61,701 nt of DNA, from the IMG/VR virus record IMGVR_UViG_3300008120_000180, positions 1 to 61,701 of that record. One strand, 5' to 3'. Shown piece after piece: positions 1-12,000 of this stretch (within the stretch, counting starts at the first letter, position 1; each line of letters begins with the position of its first letter). Source of the stretch: a virus. Under the pieces are notes generated by a model. It was not told the origin of the DNA and made no database searches. It saw nothing but the letters and a program-made list of their open reading frames with translations. A program made the translations under genes and the position numbers.

Positions 1-1091
1 GGAGTTATAACTGAAATAGCTATCTTCTTAAGAGAATCTGTTGTGCTATCATAGATGCATAAGAAATTATTTGATCTTATAACATCGGTTAGAGATGAGA
101 CATTATTTTTATTATAAATTGAATTTGGTGTAAGTGATACGATAGCATCAGAGTACATTTTTGCAGTATAACTTGCACCACCAGAACCACTAAAAGTTAT
201 TGTGGCTGCAGTACTTGTGTAACCATAGCCTTTATCTGTTATGGTTACTGATGTAACAGAAGTATTAGTAACTGTTGCAGTCGCTGTAGCTCTTCTACCA
301 ACAAACAACCAATTTCCGGAAATACCAGAAGAATGGAATGGAACCTGAGAAGAATCAGCTATTGCTTTTGTTGCCTTATAGAATCTATATTGAGCATCGC
401 CTGTAACTGGTACTCCACCAACAGTTGTCATTACTATTGTATTTTGTGCAAAACCAGTAGCACCAAATAAAGTTCCACTAGATCCAACAAATCCGGTAGC
501 ACCGACAACGAATGGAGGATTTGAAATTGTCACATCAGGAGTTGAACTATAACCCGAACCAGCATTTGCTTGAATCACACCTCCAACTCTATAGTTATCA
601 GTTCTAAGTGATACGCTGATATCTCCTTCATTATTATAAGGAGAAGATGCGATAATTGAATAATTTGTGGTAAAACATGTTGCGCCGGCAATAGTCACTG
701 TTGGTGCAGAAGTGTAACCTGTACCTGAATTGGCTAAAGTTATAGAAGAAACATAAACACCAGTAGATCCATATGATAATCTCGCAACACCAGTCGCTCC
801 TGTACCAGCACCACCAGTAAATATTAAACCATATTCACCAGGAGCCATATTATTAGAGACACCAGATGCACCTATTGTTAATTCTCCAATTGTTGTTGGG
901 GATGTAACATAATATGTACTTAATGCTTTATTTTTAAACGAAGCATCATATATAGCAAATTCTGCTGGTTGTGGGTCAGTTGTATCTAATGAAACTGAAG
1001 TGAAACTTTCGAATTGTGTAAATGCATCGTTTATTTTTGTTGCCCATTGTGCAAAGTTATCACTATTCTTAAGTCTTGGTAATGATGGCAT
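1..1091 (-). CDS. Tail-fibre-like virion protein, 3' part cut by window edge
   Basis: An open frame reads leftwards from ATG at 1091 to base 1 with no stop, about 363 codons; the C-terminus lies outside the window. The N-terminus (MPSLPRLKNSDNFAQWATKI) looks like a short attachment region. The rest is Gly/Thr/Ser-rich and holds repeated beta modules of the type GTGYTSAPTVTIAG, plus several G-A-T-G or G-S-T-G tetrapeptides. A stretch of roughly 70 residues is close to a stretch inside the gp7-like gene at 9057-15593 (shared GLIFTGG, YGSTGV and TNYSIIA strings), so the two are partly paralogous. It ends the virion operon behind a small coiled-coil gene. Role inferred: distal fibre or baseplate appendage. 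Exact function unknown. Confidence 0.75.
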   Translation of the reverse strand, partial: MPSLPRLKNSDNFAQWATKINDAFTQFESFTSVSLDTTDPQPAEFAIYDASFKNKALSTYYVTSPTTIGELTIGASGVSNNMAPGEYGLIFTGGAGTGATGVARLSYGSTGVYVSSITLANSGTGYTSAPTVTIAGATCFTTNYSIIASSPYNNEGDISVSLRTDNYRVGGVIQANAGSGYSSTPDVTISNPPFVVGATGFVGSSGTLFGATGFAQNTIVMTTVGGVPVTGDAQYRFYKATKAIADSSQVPFHSSGISGNWLFVGRRATATATVTNTSVTSVTITDKGYGYTSTAATITFSGSGGASYTAKMYSDAIVSLTPNSIYNKNNVSSLTDVIRSNNFLCIYDSTTDSLKKIAISVIT

Positions 1092-1101
1092 CTATTATCC
1101 C

Positions 1102-1341
1102 TTATTTTGAACAAAAAGATTTTAACATGCTCTTTATTTCATTTATCTCTTCTTTAATAGTATTTATATCGTCGATTGATTCCCTTAGAGATTCAATCTC
1201 AGAATATATCGCTTCTAATTCTTTTTTATTCTTTAGTTGTTTCTTCTTAAACTCTAATCTGGCTATTTCATCTGTAATTAAAATAGCCTTAGAAGAGAGA
1301 TCACGATTTAGATTATTTACTTCTGTTGGTATTATTTTCAT
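1102..1341 (-). CDS. Small coiled-coil protein of the virion operon
   Basis: Encodes 79 residues, mostly charged heptad-like helix (about residues 15-75, rich in E, K, I and L), with no membrane segment or signal peptide. I do not recognise the family. It sits between the DUF4815 gene (whose stop is 2 bp upstream) and the partial fibre gene (start 10 bp downstream), so it is almost certainly cotranscribed with late virion genes. The tight packing, and the absence of a better frame in the interval, argue that it is real. A trimeric coiled-coil connector or a fibre chaperone are possible roles, but this is inference only. Confidence 0.65.
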   Translation of the reverse strand: MKIIPTEVNNLNRDLSSKAILITDEIARLEFKKKQLKNKKELEAIYSEIESLRESIDDINTIKEEINEIKSMLKSFCSK

Positions 1342-1342
1342 A

Positions 1343-4300
1343 TTAGATAACTGTGTCTAAAGCGATTGCTCTGAAATCGGCAATTCTAGGAATAATTGTT
1401 GGATCTGTTGATAAGAAAACTATCTTAATTGCAAATTCATCAAACGATGAATATGTAACACCATTACGAACATAAGAAATAGTTTGTGGATTAGTTGTAG
1501 AATCTGGTCTGAAAATAAATTCTTTGAAGTCATTAATATTAGTAGAATTTAAATTATCTCCAGGATATTCTTTTTGCATTTCAATCCAGGATCTATTTGA
1601 AAATAGATCAGAATCTTCTGTAGCCTTCACCTTATAATACACTTTAATATCGGTTCCAGATTGTTTAACTGCAGTCAAATATACCTTTAAATAATCTGCG
1701 GGATTCTGTAGAGTTACTCTTCTTGTAATATACTTAGAAGCAGCAGCTCCTCCGGATGGGAAAGTTTCTGAATTAGAATAAACTGTCGCATTATTTGACA
1801 CTGAAGTTGCACCTGTTCCTAATTGACCTCTAACAACCGTCACACCAGTCGCACCAGTCACACCACCTGCAGCAGTAACCAAGATATACTCAGAACCGAT
1901 CTTAATGTAATTTCCATTTAATGCATATTGTGAAGAAGCTAGATTAATAATAGTTGCATTATGACCAGTTGCTCCTGATACAGTAGTAGTTCTTTCATAT
2001 AAGTTATTAATATCATTTTCAATTGCTAGATAATTATTCTTCTCCATATCAATTATCGGAGAAACTGAATTATTAGTTACAGTTCCAATAACTCTATGTT
2101 TGAAGGATTCTGCGTTAGCTATTATTTCTCTTCTACCAGAGAAATTATAATTCTTATTAGTGAGAAAAGTCGTATAAGAAGATTCTAATGACGACCCGCT
2201 TGGTTTAGAAACGAATGAACTTGATGTTGTTGCAGTTGGAAACTCCATTGTAGATAATCCAACCCAAATAACATCAGAAAATCCATCACCAGCAGATTTA
2301 CCAGTGAATGTTATATTGCCAGTTACAGTCGCAGAATTTGCCGCCGAAAGAGTTATAATAAATCCATCAATTCGAGTAACTTCAGCACCAGCAGCTATTC
2401 CTGTTCCAGATACAGATTGTCCAATCGCAATATCTTCACTATTATTTACTGTTATTGTAAATCCACCATTAACTCCGGTTGCGGTTTTAACTCTTGTTGT
2501 TGGGGTTGCAACAATATAATCGCTCAAAACTGCAGTATATGTACCAACATCAAAAGAACATCTCTTGAGCGTAAACATCAAATCTTGAGTTTGTTCGGCT
2601 GTCCAAGTTGATGAATTTTGAGACTTGAATAGAGAACCAACATATGCTTGTTGTGAAATTTTAACATCAGTTCCAATTTTATTTTTACCTATTTCTGCAA
2701 TCCACACATTATAATCAGTTGAATTAGCTAGAATTACTAGAGAATATTCTCCAGGTTCAAGATAAACTATTGCCGGAAATTGGAAATTAGTTGCAGTTGT
2801 AGCATTTGCAGATACATTTACCGAAGATGGCGGTAAACTTTTCTCAGCAAAAGGCATAACTGCAGTCGCAGATGGATAACCATTTACAGTTGGTCTAATT
2901 TGTACTGTAACTGGTACAGAAGCATCTTTTGTTTGGAAGAAGATATCTACTGAATCAATAAACAATCCATTAGGAAAAATAGTTGGGTCAACGAAGAAAG
3001 TTTGAGCCAATGGATCCTGAGGAACAGGAACTTGTGGTTCAGGTGTTCTTATGTTGATCGTTTCAGTTTGTTTATGTATTAGGATACCATTTGCTGTATA
3101 TCTTGCTTGTGCGAAAGTTGTTTCTAAAGCCTTATCATTATTTGCATTATCTGATAATCTTAAGATTCTATCGCCAACTAAAAACATATTTTGAGGAATT
3201 GTAAATGTTCCTGAAATACTTCCAGCAGAATTAGTAACATTAGAACCCGTAAATGTTATCGTACCGTTTACTGTTCCAGAATTATTGACAGATAGTGTTA
3301 CTGTTCTTCCATTAACAGAAGTAACCTTTGCGTTGCTTCCAATTCCTGCTCCAGATACAGATTGACCAACGATAATTACATCATTTGTATTATCATTTAC
3401 TGTTATAGTATTTGATCCTGATGTTCCAGCACCTGTTTTAGTTATGACATAATTCACATATCTAGAAATTAAGATATCATCAAAGAAAGGATAAACAGTA
3501 GTATTGGGTTTTAATCCCTTTGCTGCAAAAGTAATTGTTTGTGGTCTCATCCAAGGAGTAGATGTAACATCTACAACTCTTTCTCCTAATGAGACAGTAT
3601 TAACTGTGGTTCTTACTGGTTGTTGATTCTGTACTCTTCTACCGGAATTATCTCCTCTTAGAGAGGGCGGAACTACAGGAGGATTCGTTCTTTGACCAAT
3701 TTGTGCATCAGCAACTGCACCTGTTCTCCAATTTCTCCATTGCGGAGTTCTTACACCGTTAACAATGTTTTCTTCATATCTCCAATCAGAGATATCAAAC
3801 ATTGCATTTCTTGGATCAGTATTAACAGTTGCTGCTGGTAAACCATTAGGATTCCATAAAGAAGTACCAAACCCAGGATTCATTCTTAAGAATCTGGTTT
3901 CTTCATCTTCTTCAGGCGCACCATTAAATTCTTCTTGCCAATTATTCCATCTCGAACCACTAAAATCATTACCAATTGCAATATTATCTCTATTTCCGTT
4001 AATGTTGATTATATTTTCTGGTCTGAATCTTTCATCTTTCCAAAAGTCGATTGAAGGATCAATCGACATTGTTCCTCTCCAAGAGAATACTGAGTAAGGA
4101 TTAACATTCACTGATTGTGAAGCGAATGGTTGAGTTATATAATTCGTTGGCGTAAATGTTCTGGAAAGAAGTGGACCTCTTTGAACATATCCAGAAGATT
4201 CTGTAGTTTTTAAGAATAAGTTGTAATTTTTGGTATAGAATCTTGGTCTCGCTTCTTGATTCTTTTCGTCTATAGCGCAACGATAATCTGAACTTGTAAC

Positions 4301-7192
4301 ATCACCGATACCGTGACCTGTAAAGGTATCTACGATAAATCCGTTTTTATATCTATCGTTACCATTAGCATCAGTTACATCTAAAGTTGCAGTTTCTCTC
4401 TCAAGCATATTCAAAAGAGAATAATATTCGATATTTTCAATTCTCTTTTCAATTCTACCGATATCTCTCATTGTATATCTCTTATTTTCCACATAATTTA
4501 GAACAATATCTTTATTATTATAAGTATATGGATTATAATAGATAGTATATAGAGTCATCCCATTATCTAAATCGTCAGGAGCCTTTGGAGATAAATCAGC
4601 ATTACCCTTTAATACTTTAAATTCTCTTTCTGTAGTTGCGACGATCTTATCAATTCTTGGTTTCCAATATGTAATATCTGCGTTCATATTAGTACCAGAA
4701 ATAGGTAATTTTGTTGTTTCGTATGGACCAGAACCGGGATCAGATCCTGTCAGTTGTCTAACTGGTCTAAAATCAACGCAATTCTTTAGATCATAGAATT
4801 TTCCGGTCGAGGAATAAAAGACTGGAATTTGATCGTATGAAGGATAAGAATCTACGTTAAAGTAACCAGAACCTGTATGCGTAAAATATTCAAAGAAGAT
4901 AACAATTGGACCTGTAACAACTTGTCCAGATTTTAGAACAACATTCGCATATTCATAAGTAAAATCTCTTTGTCCATTATCAAAACCGAATTTACTCGTA
5001 ACATCTTTTGTTGGATCGAACCAGTCAGCTTGACTCGTTGAATTTAAAATTCTATGTATTCTGATACCATCTGGAACTGTCAAAGATATTGGTACTTCGG
5101 ATGCCCCAACGCTAGTTGCAGAATATACTCTACCAACAGCAAGTTCTGAATACGAATTATATGTATAAGATGTTGTTGGTGGAGCTATTTCGTAATAAGA
5201 TGATGCGTCTGGTATTGCTGAAAAAGTTCCATCAATTGTTGCTATTTGTGTTGTAGAATCGTATGATGAAATCCTAAATCCTGTAGCACCAGTCATTTCA
5301 CCAGTACCAGAAATAATCTTAATTAAAGCATTCTGGTAGTAATTTGTTGTTGTATTATCTGCTGTTGAAGCTAGTTTAATTGTAGTCGAAGAATTTCCTA
5401 TCGATCCGGCATAACCAGCATTAGTCTTTGGTGTTATTTTATTTTTAATTCTAGGTTCAGTTGTATTTGCATTTACAGTGTAAATAACCGAAATATTAGT
5501 TGGTCCTGTTGCTCCTAATGTAATAGTTCCTGTTCTATTAACATTTGTTATGCCTAATGTATATCCACTTGAAGGGATTCTCTCGCCGCTCAAAGTATCA
5601 ACAACTAAGTAATGAGTATCAAGAGTTGCTGTATCTGTTCCTGATTGTAAAGTTTCAGTAGTTCCAACAGTCCACGAAAACGATGTAGTAGACGCTGCAC
5701 TGGTTACTGCTTTATATTGATAATCAGTATCTGTTAAAGCAATAAATGTTCCAGGACTTAACGGATCTTCAGTTCTAAAAGTTCTTACACTTTGTAAGCC
5801 AGTTTCAAAGATATAACTTGATAAATCTGTGCCATATAGAACACCAGTTGATCCAGATGTTGGAGCAACTAAATCAAATTTCTTAGTTGTACCATCTGAG
5901 GATCTTAAAGATCTAACATCAGAAAAACCTGCTCCCCCGCCCAAAAAGATTGCGAATAGATAGAATCTATATTGTACAGATGCACCAGAACCACTATCAT
6001 ATTGAATCGATGATACTCTACAAGTACCAATTTGATTTCCAGCTGCATTATATAGATAAAGAGTTTCTAATGTAGAAATATCCGGATACCCTTCGTCGAC
6101 AGTTACTTTAACATAATTACCATAATTCATTCCAATATCAAAACCATTGTATGTTTCGTCATCAAAAATTGATCTTGGTTTATCTAGATCAACATATTGT
6201 CTTGCGATTGTCTCGAACTCATATCCTTTAACATATCCCTTTCCAGACTCAATATAAGCACGCAACTTATTATTATCTGTTGGGTGATTCTGAACATCTA
6301 ACAAGAATGGTTTAACTGTATAATCACCTGATTCATCATAAGTTCTTCTTGCCAAGGTCTTTTCGATTTCAGAATAGATTGGTCTTGTGACTTGCTTATA
6401 TAAAGCACCTTCTCTAACTTCCAAGATTTCAATAAACTTGTCTGCATCTGTAGTAAAATTTAAATCTTTTGATGCGAGAGTTAGATTAACTTTTAATCTG
6501 TGCGCCCCAGGTGCTGCGTAGTTATATGAACCTGTTGCATTATCTAATAAAGTTGTGTCATCGCCTTCATCGATAATTGCTATTTCTGATAGCAAACCAG
6601 CTTTCTTATTTGGTGTATTTGAATATTTTTCTAAATAAGCTGTTTGTTCATTACAAATTACAAAGAATCCTTTTGTATAGAAGATACCATCAGAAATTGA
6701 AACAGTAGAAGATGGTCCAGTGATAGTTCCTGAAGCAATAGATTTACAATTTCCACCGCCAGCTGCAGAAATTGTTTCATCGTTTACATTGAATGTACCT
6801 TCAATTGGTTCGATTATAAGTGTCTTTGGATCTGATTCTTCACGCTCAGCAACCGCAACAACCACACCCTTCGCACCACTCGTTCCTCCAGTTATCACTT
6901 TATTCAAGAAAGATTCAACGTCAACTTCGTTAGAAGAAAATGTATCTTGTATTTTAACATATTTTCTAGTTTTCACATTGATCGTCGTCATACCGCCAAC
7001 TACAATCGATCCTTCTTTGAAAATATGATTCCCGAATCTTTCTACTTGAGTTTGTAGGATAGATTGTAACTGATTTAATTCTCTTGCTTGTACAGCATAT
7101 CCTGGGCGAAAAAGAATTCGTAGATAATCTTTTGTTTCTGGCGAAAAATCGTCCCAGTATGGAGAAGCATTTAATTCTGAAATTGCTGGCAT
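1343..7192 (-). CDS. Large virion protein with N-terminal DUF4815 domain
   Basis: Encodes 1949 residues. The first ~350 (motifs SPYWDDFSPETKDYLRILF, GYAVQARELNQLQSILQ, FGNHIFKEGS) match the DUF4815 family found in tail operons of T4-like cyanophages and relatives. The middle and C-terminal parts are beta-rich, with two copies of an 'IGQSVSGTGIxxGxxVT...ITLS...TGxITFTG' module (around residues 1240-1310 and 1590-1660) that also occurs in the gp7-like protein. A good ribosome site (AGAGGATTAA) precedes ATG 7192. It directly follows gp8, where T4 keeps genes 9-12, so it probably forms a baseplate-attached fibre or peripheral wedge. The family is known as a virion component; precise position is inferred. 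Confidence 0.8.
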   Translation of the reverse strand: MPAISELNASPYWDDFSPETKDYLRILFRPGYAVQARELNQLQSILQTQVERFGNHIFKEGSIVVGGMTTINVKTRKYVKIQDTFSSNEVDVESFLNKVITGGTSGAKGVVVAVAEREESDPKTLIIEPIEGTFNVNDETISAAGGGNCKSIASGTITGPSSTVSISDGIFYTKGFFVICNEQTAYLEKYSNTPNKKAGLLSEIAIIDEGDDTTLLDNATGSYNYAAPGAHRLKVNLTLASKDLNFTTDADKFIEILEVREGALYKQVTRPIYSEIEKTLARRTYDESGDYTVKPFLLDVQNHPTDNNKLRAYIESGKGYVKGYEFETIARQYVDLDKPRSIFDDETYNGFDIGMNYGNYVKVTVDEGYPDISTLETLYLYNAAGNQIGTCRVSSIQYDSGSGASVQYRFYLFAIFLGGGAGFSDVRSLRSSDGTTKKFDLVAPTSGSTGVLYGTDLSSYIFETGLQSVRTFRTEDPLSPGTFIALTDTDYQYKAVTSAASTTSFSWTVGTTETLQSGTDTATLDTHYLVVDTLSGERIPSSGYTLGITNVNRTGTITLGATGPTNISVIYTVNANTTEPRIKNKITPKTNAGYAGSIGNSSTTIKLASTADNTTTNYYQNALIKIISGTGEMTGATGFRISSYDSTTQIATIDGTFSAIPDASSYYEIAPPTTSYTYNSYSELAVGRVYSATSVGASEVPISLTVPDGIRIHRILNSTSQADWFDPTKDVTSKFGFDNGQRDFTYEYANVVLKSGQVVTGPIVIFFEYFTHTGSGYFNVDSYPSYDQIPVFYSSTGKFYDLKNCVDFRPVRQLTGSDPGSGPYETTKLPISGTNMNADITYWKPRIDKIVATTEREFKVLKGNADLSPKAPDDLDNGMTLYTIYYNPYTYNNKDIVLNYVENKRYTMRDIGRIEKRIENIEYYSLLNMLERETATLDVTDANGNDRYKNGFIVDTFTGHGIGDVTSSDYRCAIDEKNQEARPRFYTKNYNLFLKTTESSGYVQRGPLLSRTFTPTNYITQPFASQSVNVNPYSVFSWRGTMSIDPSIDFWKDERFRPENIININGNRDNIAIGNDFSGSRWNNWQEEFNGAPEEDEETRFLRMNPGFGTSLWNPNGLPAATVNTDPRNAMFDISDWRYEENIVNGVRTPQWRNWRTGAVADAQIGQRTNPPVVPPSLRGDNSGRRVQNQQPVRTTVNTVSLGERVVDVTSTPWMRPQTITFAAKGLKPNTTVYPFFDDILISRYVNYVITKTGAGTSGSNTITVNDNTNDVIIVGQSVSGAGIGSNAKVTSVNGRTVTLSVNNSGTVNGTITFTGSNVTNSAGSISGTFTIPQNMFLVGDRILRLSDNANNDKALETTFAQARYTANGILIHKQTETINIRTPEPQVPVPQDPLAQTFFVDPTIFPNGLFIDSVDIFFQTKDASVPVTVQIRPTVNGYPSATAVMPFAEKSLPPSSVNVSANATTATNFQFPAIVYLEPGEYSLVILANSTDYNVWIAEIGKNKIGTDVKISQQAYVGSLFKSQNSSTWTAEQTQDLMFTLKRCSFDVGTYTAVLSDYIVATPTTRVKTATGVNGGFTITVNNSEDIAIGQSVSGTGIAAGAEVTRIDGFIITLSAANSATVTGNITFTGKSAGDGFSDVIWVGLSTMEFPTATTSSSFVSKPSGSSLESSYTTFLTNKNYNFSGRREIIANAESFKHRVIGTVTNNSVSPIIDMEKNNYLAIENDINNLYERTTTVSGATGHNATIINLASSQYALNGNYIKIGSEYILVTAAGGVTGATGVTVVRGQLGTGATSVSNNATVYSNSETFPSGGAAASKYITRRVTLQNPADYLKVYLTAVKQSGTDIKVYYKVKATEDSDLFSNRSWIEMQKEYPGDNLNSTNINDFKEFIFRPDSTTNPQTISYVRNGVTYSSFDEFAIKIVFLSTDPTIIPRIADFRAIALDTVI

Positions 7193-7202
7193 TTAATCCT
7201 CT

Positions 7203-9035
7203 TTAGAATTGGATAATTACTCTAATATCTTCGATTTGTTCAGTATATCTTGAAAGTGGTGTTCTATTTTCCATATAGATTACAGAACCTGTATTTTTTG
7301 CAATTAATGGGCCAGTAGCTCCTGTTGGAGTAAAAGATGGACCACCTGTTACTTGTACTCCAGTAGATCCTGTAAAATATGGGAATGTTGCTGCCCCTGT
7401 AGTCTTACCTAAATTAGTCACATAAACTTTCTTATTAACAGTATCGTGTTGCACAACATTACCAATGGCAGTTTCGGCCGAAACTGATCCTTCATATATA
7501 ACAGAGTCTGGAGTAATAGTTGAACCAATAGTATTGTAACTAATAACTAGACATTGATTTATGACGCTGTCAGTAGCCAAAAAACCATAATAAGAAGTAG
7601 CATCTGGTAGAATATCAAATGCTTCAGTAACAGTTGCTATTTTAGTTGAATTATCAAAAGTGCTTATTGTTCTTAATTGACCTTTACCATTACCAGAATA
7701 AATGATTATCTTTTTTCCTGCAGTTACATTTGATGATGTATCTGCAGTATTCAATTTAATCTGAGATGTTGACATTCCTGATCTTGCTTGCGCTTGTTTA
7801 ATTGATCCTTGAACTAGAGGATTAACAATAATCCCTATCTTTCTGTATTCATTCGATGAAACTATTGCACCACCTTCGTCTCCTTCAAACTTAACTTTAG
7901 AAAGAAGATTGAACCCACCCAATTCAACAACTGGATCTGATCCATGTCCACCATTAGGAGAAATAATTACTCTAGCAGTCGCACCGGAACCAGCTGGTGC
8001 TGAAATAGTTGCAGTACATTCAGTATATCCGCTTCCTGGATTTACAATTTGAATTTTATTAATTGCATTAGATACAACTCTACAAACTGCAGATAATCCT
8101 GTTCCGTCTCCAGAAAAAGTTATTTTTGGTGAAATATATCCTTCATATCCTGCGGCAGCATTTGTTATACCAGGAGAAGCAAGTGTTACACCACCAGCAC
8201 CATCGTAAGCTGTAATTTCTGCTACTTCAGTTATAACACCTGAAATATTTTTGGTATAAAAGAAAGAACCATTATAGAAACTTGACGTTGCGCTTGGCGA
8301 ACCACTTGTTATTGTAATTTGAGTATTCGATGTTTTTGTAAATGTCACACCATCTTGTGCATCGGTAGTATCGCCTGTCGATGGCAATAACCTATTATAG
8401 CCAGATCCTGAGGATGTTACTTTTACATTATAAACTCCACCAGAAACGGAATTAGTAATAATATCCCAGTTATCTGTGGAATCATCTTCTGCTATTGTTC
8501 TAATTGGAAACCAATCAGTTGTTAAGAATTCTGAAGCATCTAGTGGCTTCAAGGTGTACATATATTTCCAAATATATCCATCAGATAAAGGTTGATATAA
8601 ATCTCCACCTGTAAATGCCGTTGTTGTTGGTTCTACTGTGCTTAGAGCATTTCCGCCATTAGAAATACACTTATACACTTTATAAGTGTCAGTTATAACG
8701 TAAAAAGGATAATATTCATTCGTTGAGATTGTTCTCTTAGTCAACAAATCAGATAAGTCTGATTGATTGTCGTACTCTTGATATCTTCTATTTTCTTGCC
8801 AACGATGCAAACGAATTACATTTACACAATTTGAAATCGATAATTTCTTAAGATATATCATTTCGTCGAATGCATCAGATTCTAATGTGAACGTGTCGAA
8901 CACAGAATCTGGAATCAAATCGTTTGTCCAACCACTAGGTTTAGACACAAAGAAATAGACTGATTCGTCTTCGACTGTGTTTTTGAAATTATTTAGATTT
9001 TTGTGTCTTAGAGAAGAACTTAAAACTGTTGGCAT
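7203..9035 (-). CDS. 8: Baseplate wedge subunit gp8
   Basis: Encodes 610 residues against 334 in T4. The C-terminus (VIYMENRTPLSRYTEQIEDI, then IIQF) matches the T4 gp8 ending (MIYMENRPP...EEINILFTF), and the N-terminal third has the gp8-type YPFYVITDTYKVYKCI and DGYIWKYMYTLKP segments. The extra length is an insertion in the middle, around residues 195-340, containing a GSGYxxxxATI-type beta module shared with gp7 and the left-edge gene. gp8 is a structural dimer of the baseplate wedge that bridges gp10, gp7 and gp6 in T4. A late-promoter box TATAAATA (9054-9061, minus strand) and an AAGGATAAG ribosome site precede the ATG. Confidence 0.88.
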   Translation of the reverse strand: MPTVLSSSLRHKNLNNFKNTVEDESVYFFVSKPSGWTNDLIPDSVFDTFTLESDAFDEMIYLKKLSISNCVNVIRLHRWQENRRYQEYDNQSDLSDLLTKRTISTNEYYPFYVITDTYKVYKCISNGGNALSTVEPTTTAFTGGDLYQPLSDGYIWKYMYTLKPLDASEFLTTDWFPIRTIAEDDSTDNWDIITNSVSGGVYNVKVTSSGSGYNRLLPSTGDTTDAQDGVTFTKTSNTQITITSGSPSATSSFYNGSFFYTKNISGVITEVAEITAYDGAGGVTLASPGITNAAAGYEGYISPKITFSGDGTGLSAVCRVVSNAINKIQIVNPGSGYTECTATISAPAGSGATARVIISPNGGHGSDPVVELGGFNLLSKVKFEGDEGGAIVSSNEYRKIGIIVNPLVQGSIKQAQARSGMSTSQIKLNTADTSSNVTAGKKIIIYSGNGKGQLRTISTFDNSTKIATVTEAFDILPDATSYYGFLATDSVINQCLVISYNTIGSTITPDSVIYEGSVSAETAIGNVVQHDTVNKKVYVTNLGKTTGAATFPYFTGSTGVQVTGGPSFTPTGATGPLIAKNTGSVIYMENRTPLSRYTEQIEDIRVIIQF

Positions 9036-9053
9036 TTATCTTATCCTTAATTC

Positions 9054-9061
9054 TATTTATA
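9054..9061 (-). promoter_or_regulatory. T4-type late promoter box before gp8
   Basis: The minus strand reads TATAAATA exactly, with the gp8 ATG 19 bp downstream after an AAGGATAAG ribosome site. This is the consensus recognised by the gp55/gp33 late system of T4-like phages. The box lies in the short interval between the gp7 stop and the gp8 start. Confidence 0.65.
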
Positions 9062-12000
9062 TTGGATATACTTTAATTATTGATTCAACAGGAACATTCG
9101 TCGATTTCCAACCAGAATACATTTCTCCTGTAACATATATTCCAGTTGCACCTGTAATCTGTAAAGTAGAAGAATCTCTTACTCTTGTTAAATTATTTGT
9201 TGAATTTAATTCATCAGATTCTTCATCTTTTTCCACATATAATACATTATTTATATAATCACATTTAATTACTCTTAATTTATTAGTAATTGATGGATTT
9301 ATAATTGAAACTTGATTAATTGTTTCGCCATATTCAAAATCTGGATAAGGTCTTTTACTGGTGAAAGTTATAGTACCAGAGACACTACCAGTCGTATATT
9401 GACTTAATTTAATTTTCTTTGTAATACTTAAACCTGTATCCACAACTGCTATATCTGTTACAATAGTTCCAGTTGCGATTCCAGTTCCAGAAACAATCGT
9501 ACCAGTTCTAATATTTGAAGTATCGAAACCAGAATCTATTGTTATAAATTCAGATCCAGCTACAGCACTACCAGTTGTTGTTTTTGTTGTTCCAGATAAC
9601 ACAAACACATAATGACCGTAAGTAGAATAATTGTAATTTAATCCAACCCCAACTCCATTAATAGTTTTCATAATTGGATATAGAGATACACCAGTTCCAG
9701 TTGCAGAATTTACAGTAACTCTTGGTTCATAGATATATCCTGAACCTGAAGATGTTACATTTATTGATGTAATTTTTCCATTTCCATCAACCGATCCAAT
9801 ACTTGCGACTGCTCCTGAACCATAACCACCTACGATTGAAATTGTGTCTGAGATTTGATATCCTTGACCGCCTGAAGAGATAACGATACTAACCACAGAA
9901 CCAGAAAAATGATCATCGTTATAGATTGTACCATTAGGTCCAGTTGCTCCAGTTGGGATACGATATAAATCAGGATATATGTAATATGTAGATTCATTAG
10001 CAACTCCAGTTGCTCCGTCTGCAATTATGGTTCCTGGGTTTCCCTCGCAACTTATTGTATTATCTATCTCATTATATTCAAGAATATTAAGAACTGAGTT
10101 TACACCACCACCACTTGTAATGATAATATTGTAATAAGGATAAGAATTATTCTCAAGATATAATTTATGAATACCTGTGCTACCAGCAGTAATTGATATA
10201 TTGCTTGGTGTTAATGCACCAGTTGCACCAGCTCCAGAATTATCGTAATTTGTTGCTAATTTAACTGAAGTCGGACTTGTAACAGTTACCCAATATTTTG
10301 TTCCAGAAGTCAATCCACTAACATCTGCATTCCCATTATTATAATAAACAACTTTATCACCAGTAGATAATCCATGATAATATCCTGTTGCACCGGGATA
10401 TCCTAAACCTGTTGCGCCAGAGAAAAGACTAATCGTGTTACTTGAGATCTGATTTGTTGGATCGAATGAGAATTCTTTCTTGACGATTGCATTAAGTTCA
10501 TAAGCTGGATCGTAAGGAGATAAACCAAATATTCCAGTTCCACCTGTTGCGCCGGAGACAGAAGAAAGAATATAATTTTGTATTAATCTATAAGAAAGCG
10601 ATGTTGGACTTGTTCCCTTATCAATATTATGAGATAATGTGAATACTTTTGTAGTACCGTTATAATTTGTAATTCTTCTTACATATTTCGTATTATCTAA
10701 TGTACCACCATTTACTGTGATAATCATTGAATAATTAGTGTATTCATCATCTTCAGAAGATAGTCCTACGTTAGCTGCACCACCACTAGCATCTATTGTG
10801 CTTGTAACACCATTTCCAGGAGAAGTTATAGTTCCAATAAAATCTTGGAAATAATCAGGAATTCCGGAATTTACATTTCTTACAATATCATTTACTGTCG
10901 GGCCAAGCATTGCTTTGCCAGGATCTAGTTGCGATACAACAGGAATTGTAGTTACAAAATCGTGATCTATTGTGTGATGTTGTAGATTTAAAGTTCCATT
11001 AGTCTGTGTTCCAAAATTATGAACTGGCCCTGATACACCACTTGTTGCAGTGCTTGAATTGATAACTTTATACCAATTGCTATTGTGATAAATTATTTCG
11101 TTTGGTTCATAACCTGTAGAACCAACCCAGAATCTAAAACCTGGTTCATAATATTCTAAAATAACCTTACCATTAGTTGCTGTTCCAGAAGTGTGTGTTG
11201 GAGCAGTTTGACCAAAGATTCCAGAAATATTTGCATTAGTTGTTCCGGTGATCTTATAGAAGTTTGTATTATGATATAATATATCACCAACATAACCTTT
11301 GAATGGATTAAAATATTTTAGAATACAAGTTCCATTTGTTGCTGAACCGATTTCGTGAACTGGTGGATTTTTTCCTGTGGTTCCTGCAGTTGTTACGATA
11401 TAATAATTATCCAACCATTGTATTAAATCATTAACAGCAGATGGTCCACCAGTGGCACCACTCCAAGTTGTTGGAGTAGAAGGAAGACCTGCGAACCACT
11501 TATAAGCTCTTATAGAATCTTTCACATAATTATTTCTTCTGATCGTTATTGTTGTGTAAGTCTTGGCATATTCATTGTAGTCTGTATCGAATGGAGTTTC
11601 TTCTCTCTTATAGATTCTTACAATAGATCCTACAGGTAGAGGAGAATAAAACTCAACAGTGTTCGCATCGGCCATGAAGTAGTCAACATTAAACTCTTTC
11701 AGTTCACCATTAACATATACAGATAATAATTTTTCAGCGACACCAGAGAATATAAGTTTCGCAGTTCCATTTGTTTGTTCGCCAGAAATAGCAGCTGGCG
11801 GTGTTGCGCCAAACGTGCCCGATTCTGATACAATATAAACATAATCGTTACCTGAAATTCTTACGAAAATCTTAGTTGGATTTTCTGTAGTTCCAACGCT
11901 TACACTATCTCCAGCTTGCCATTCAGTTCCATTATCTAATAAATCTGTAATATCAAAAGAATTATCTGGCGATCCTTCAACAAAATAAGTGTATTGATAA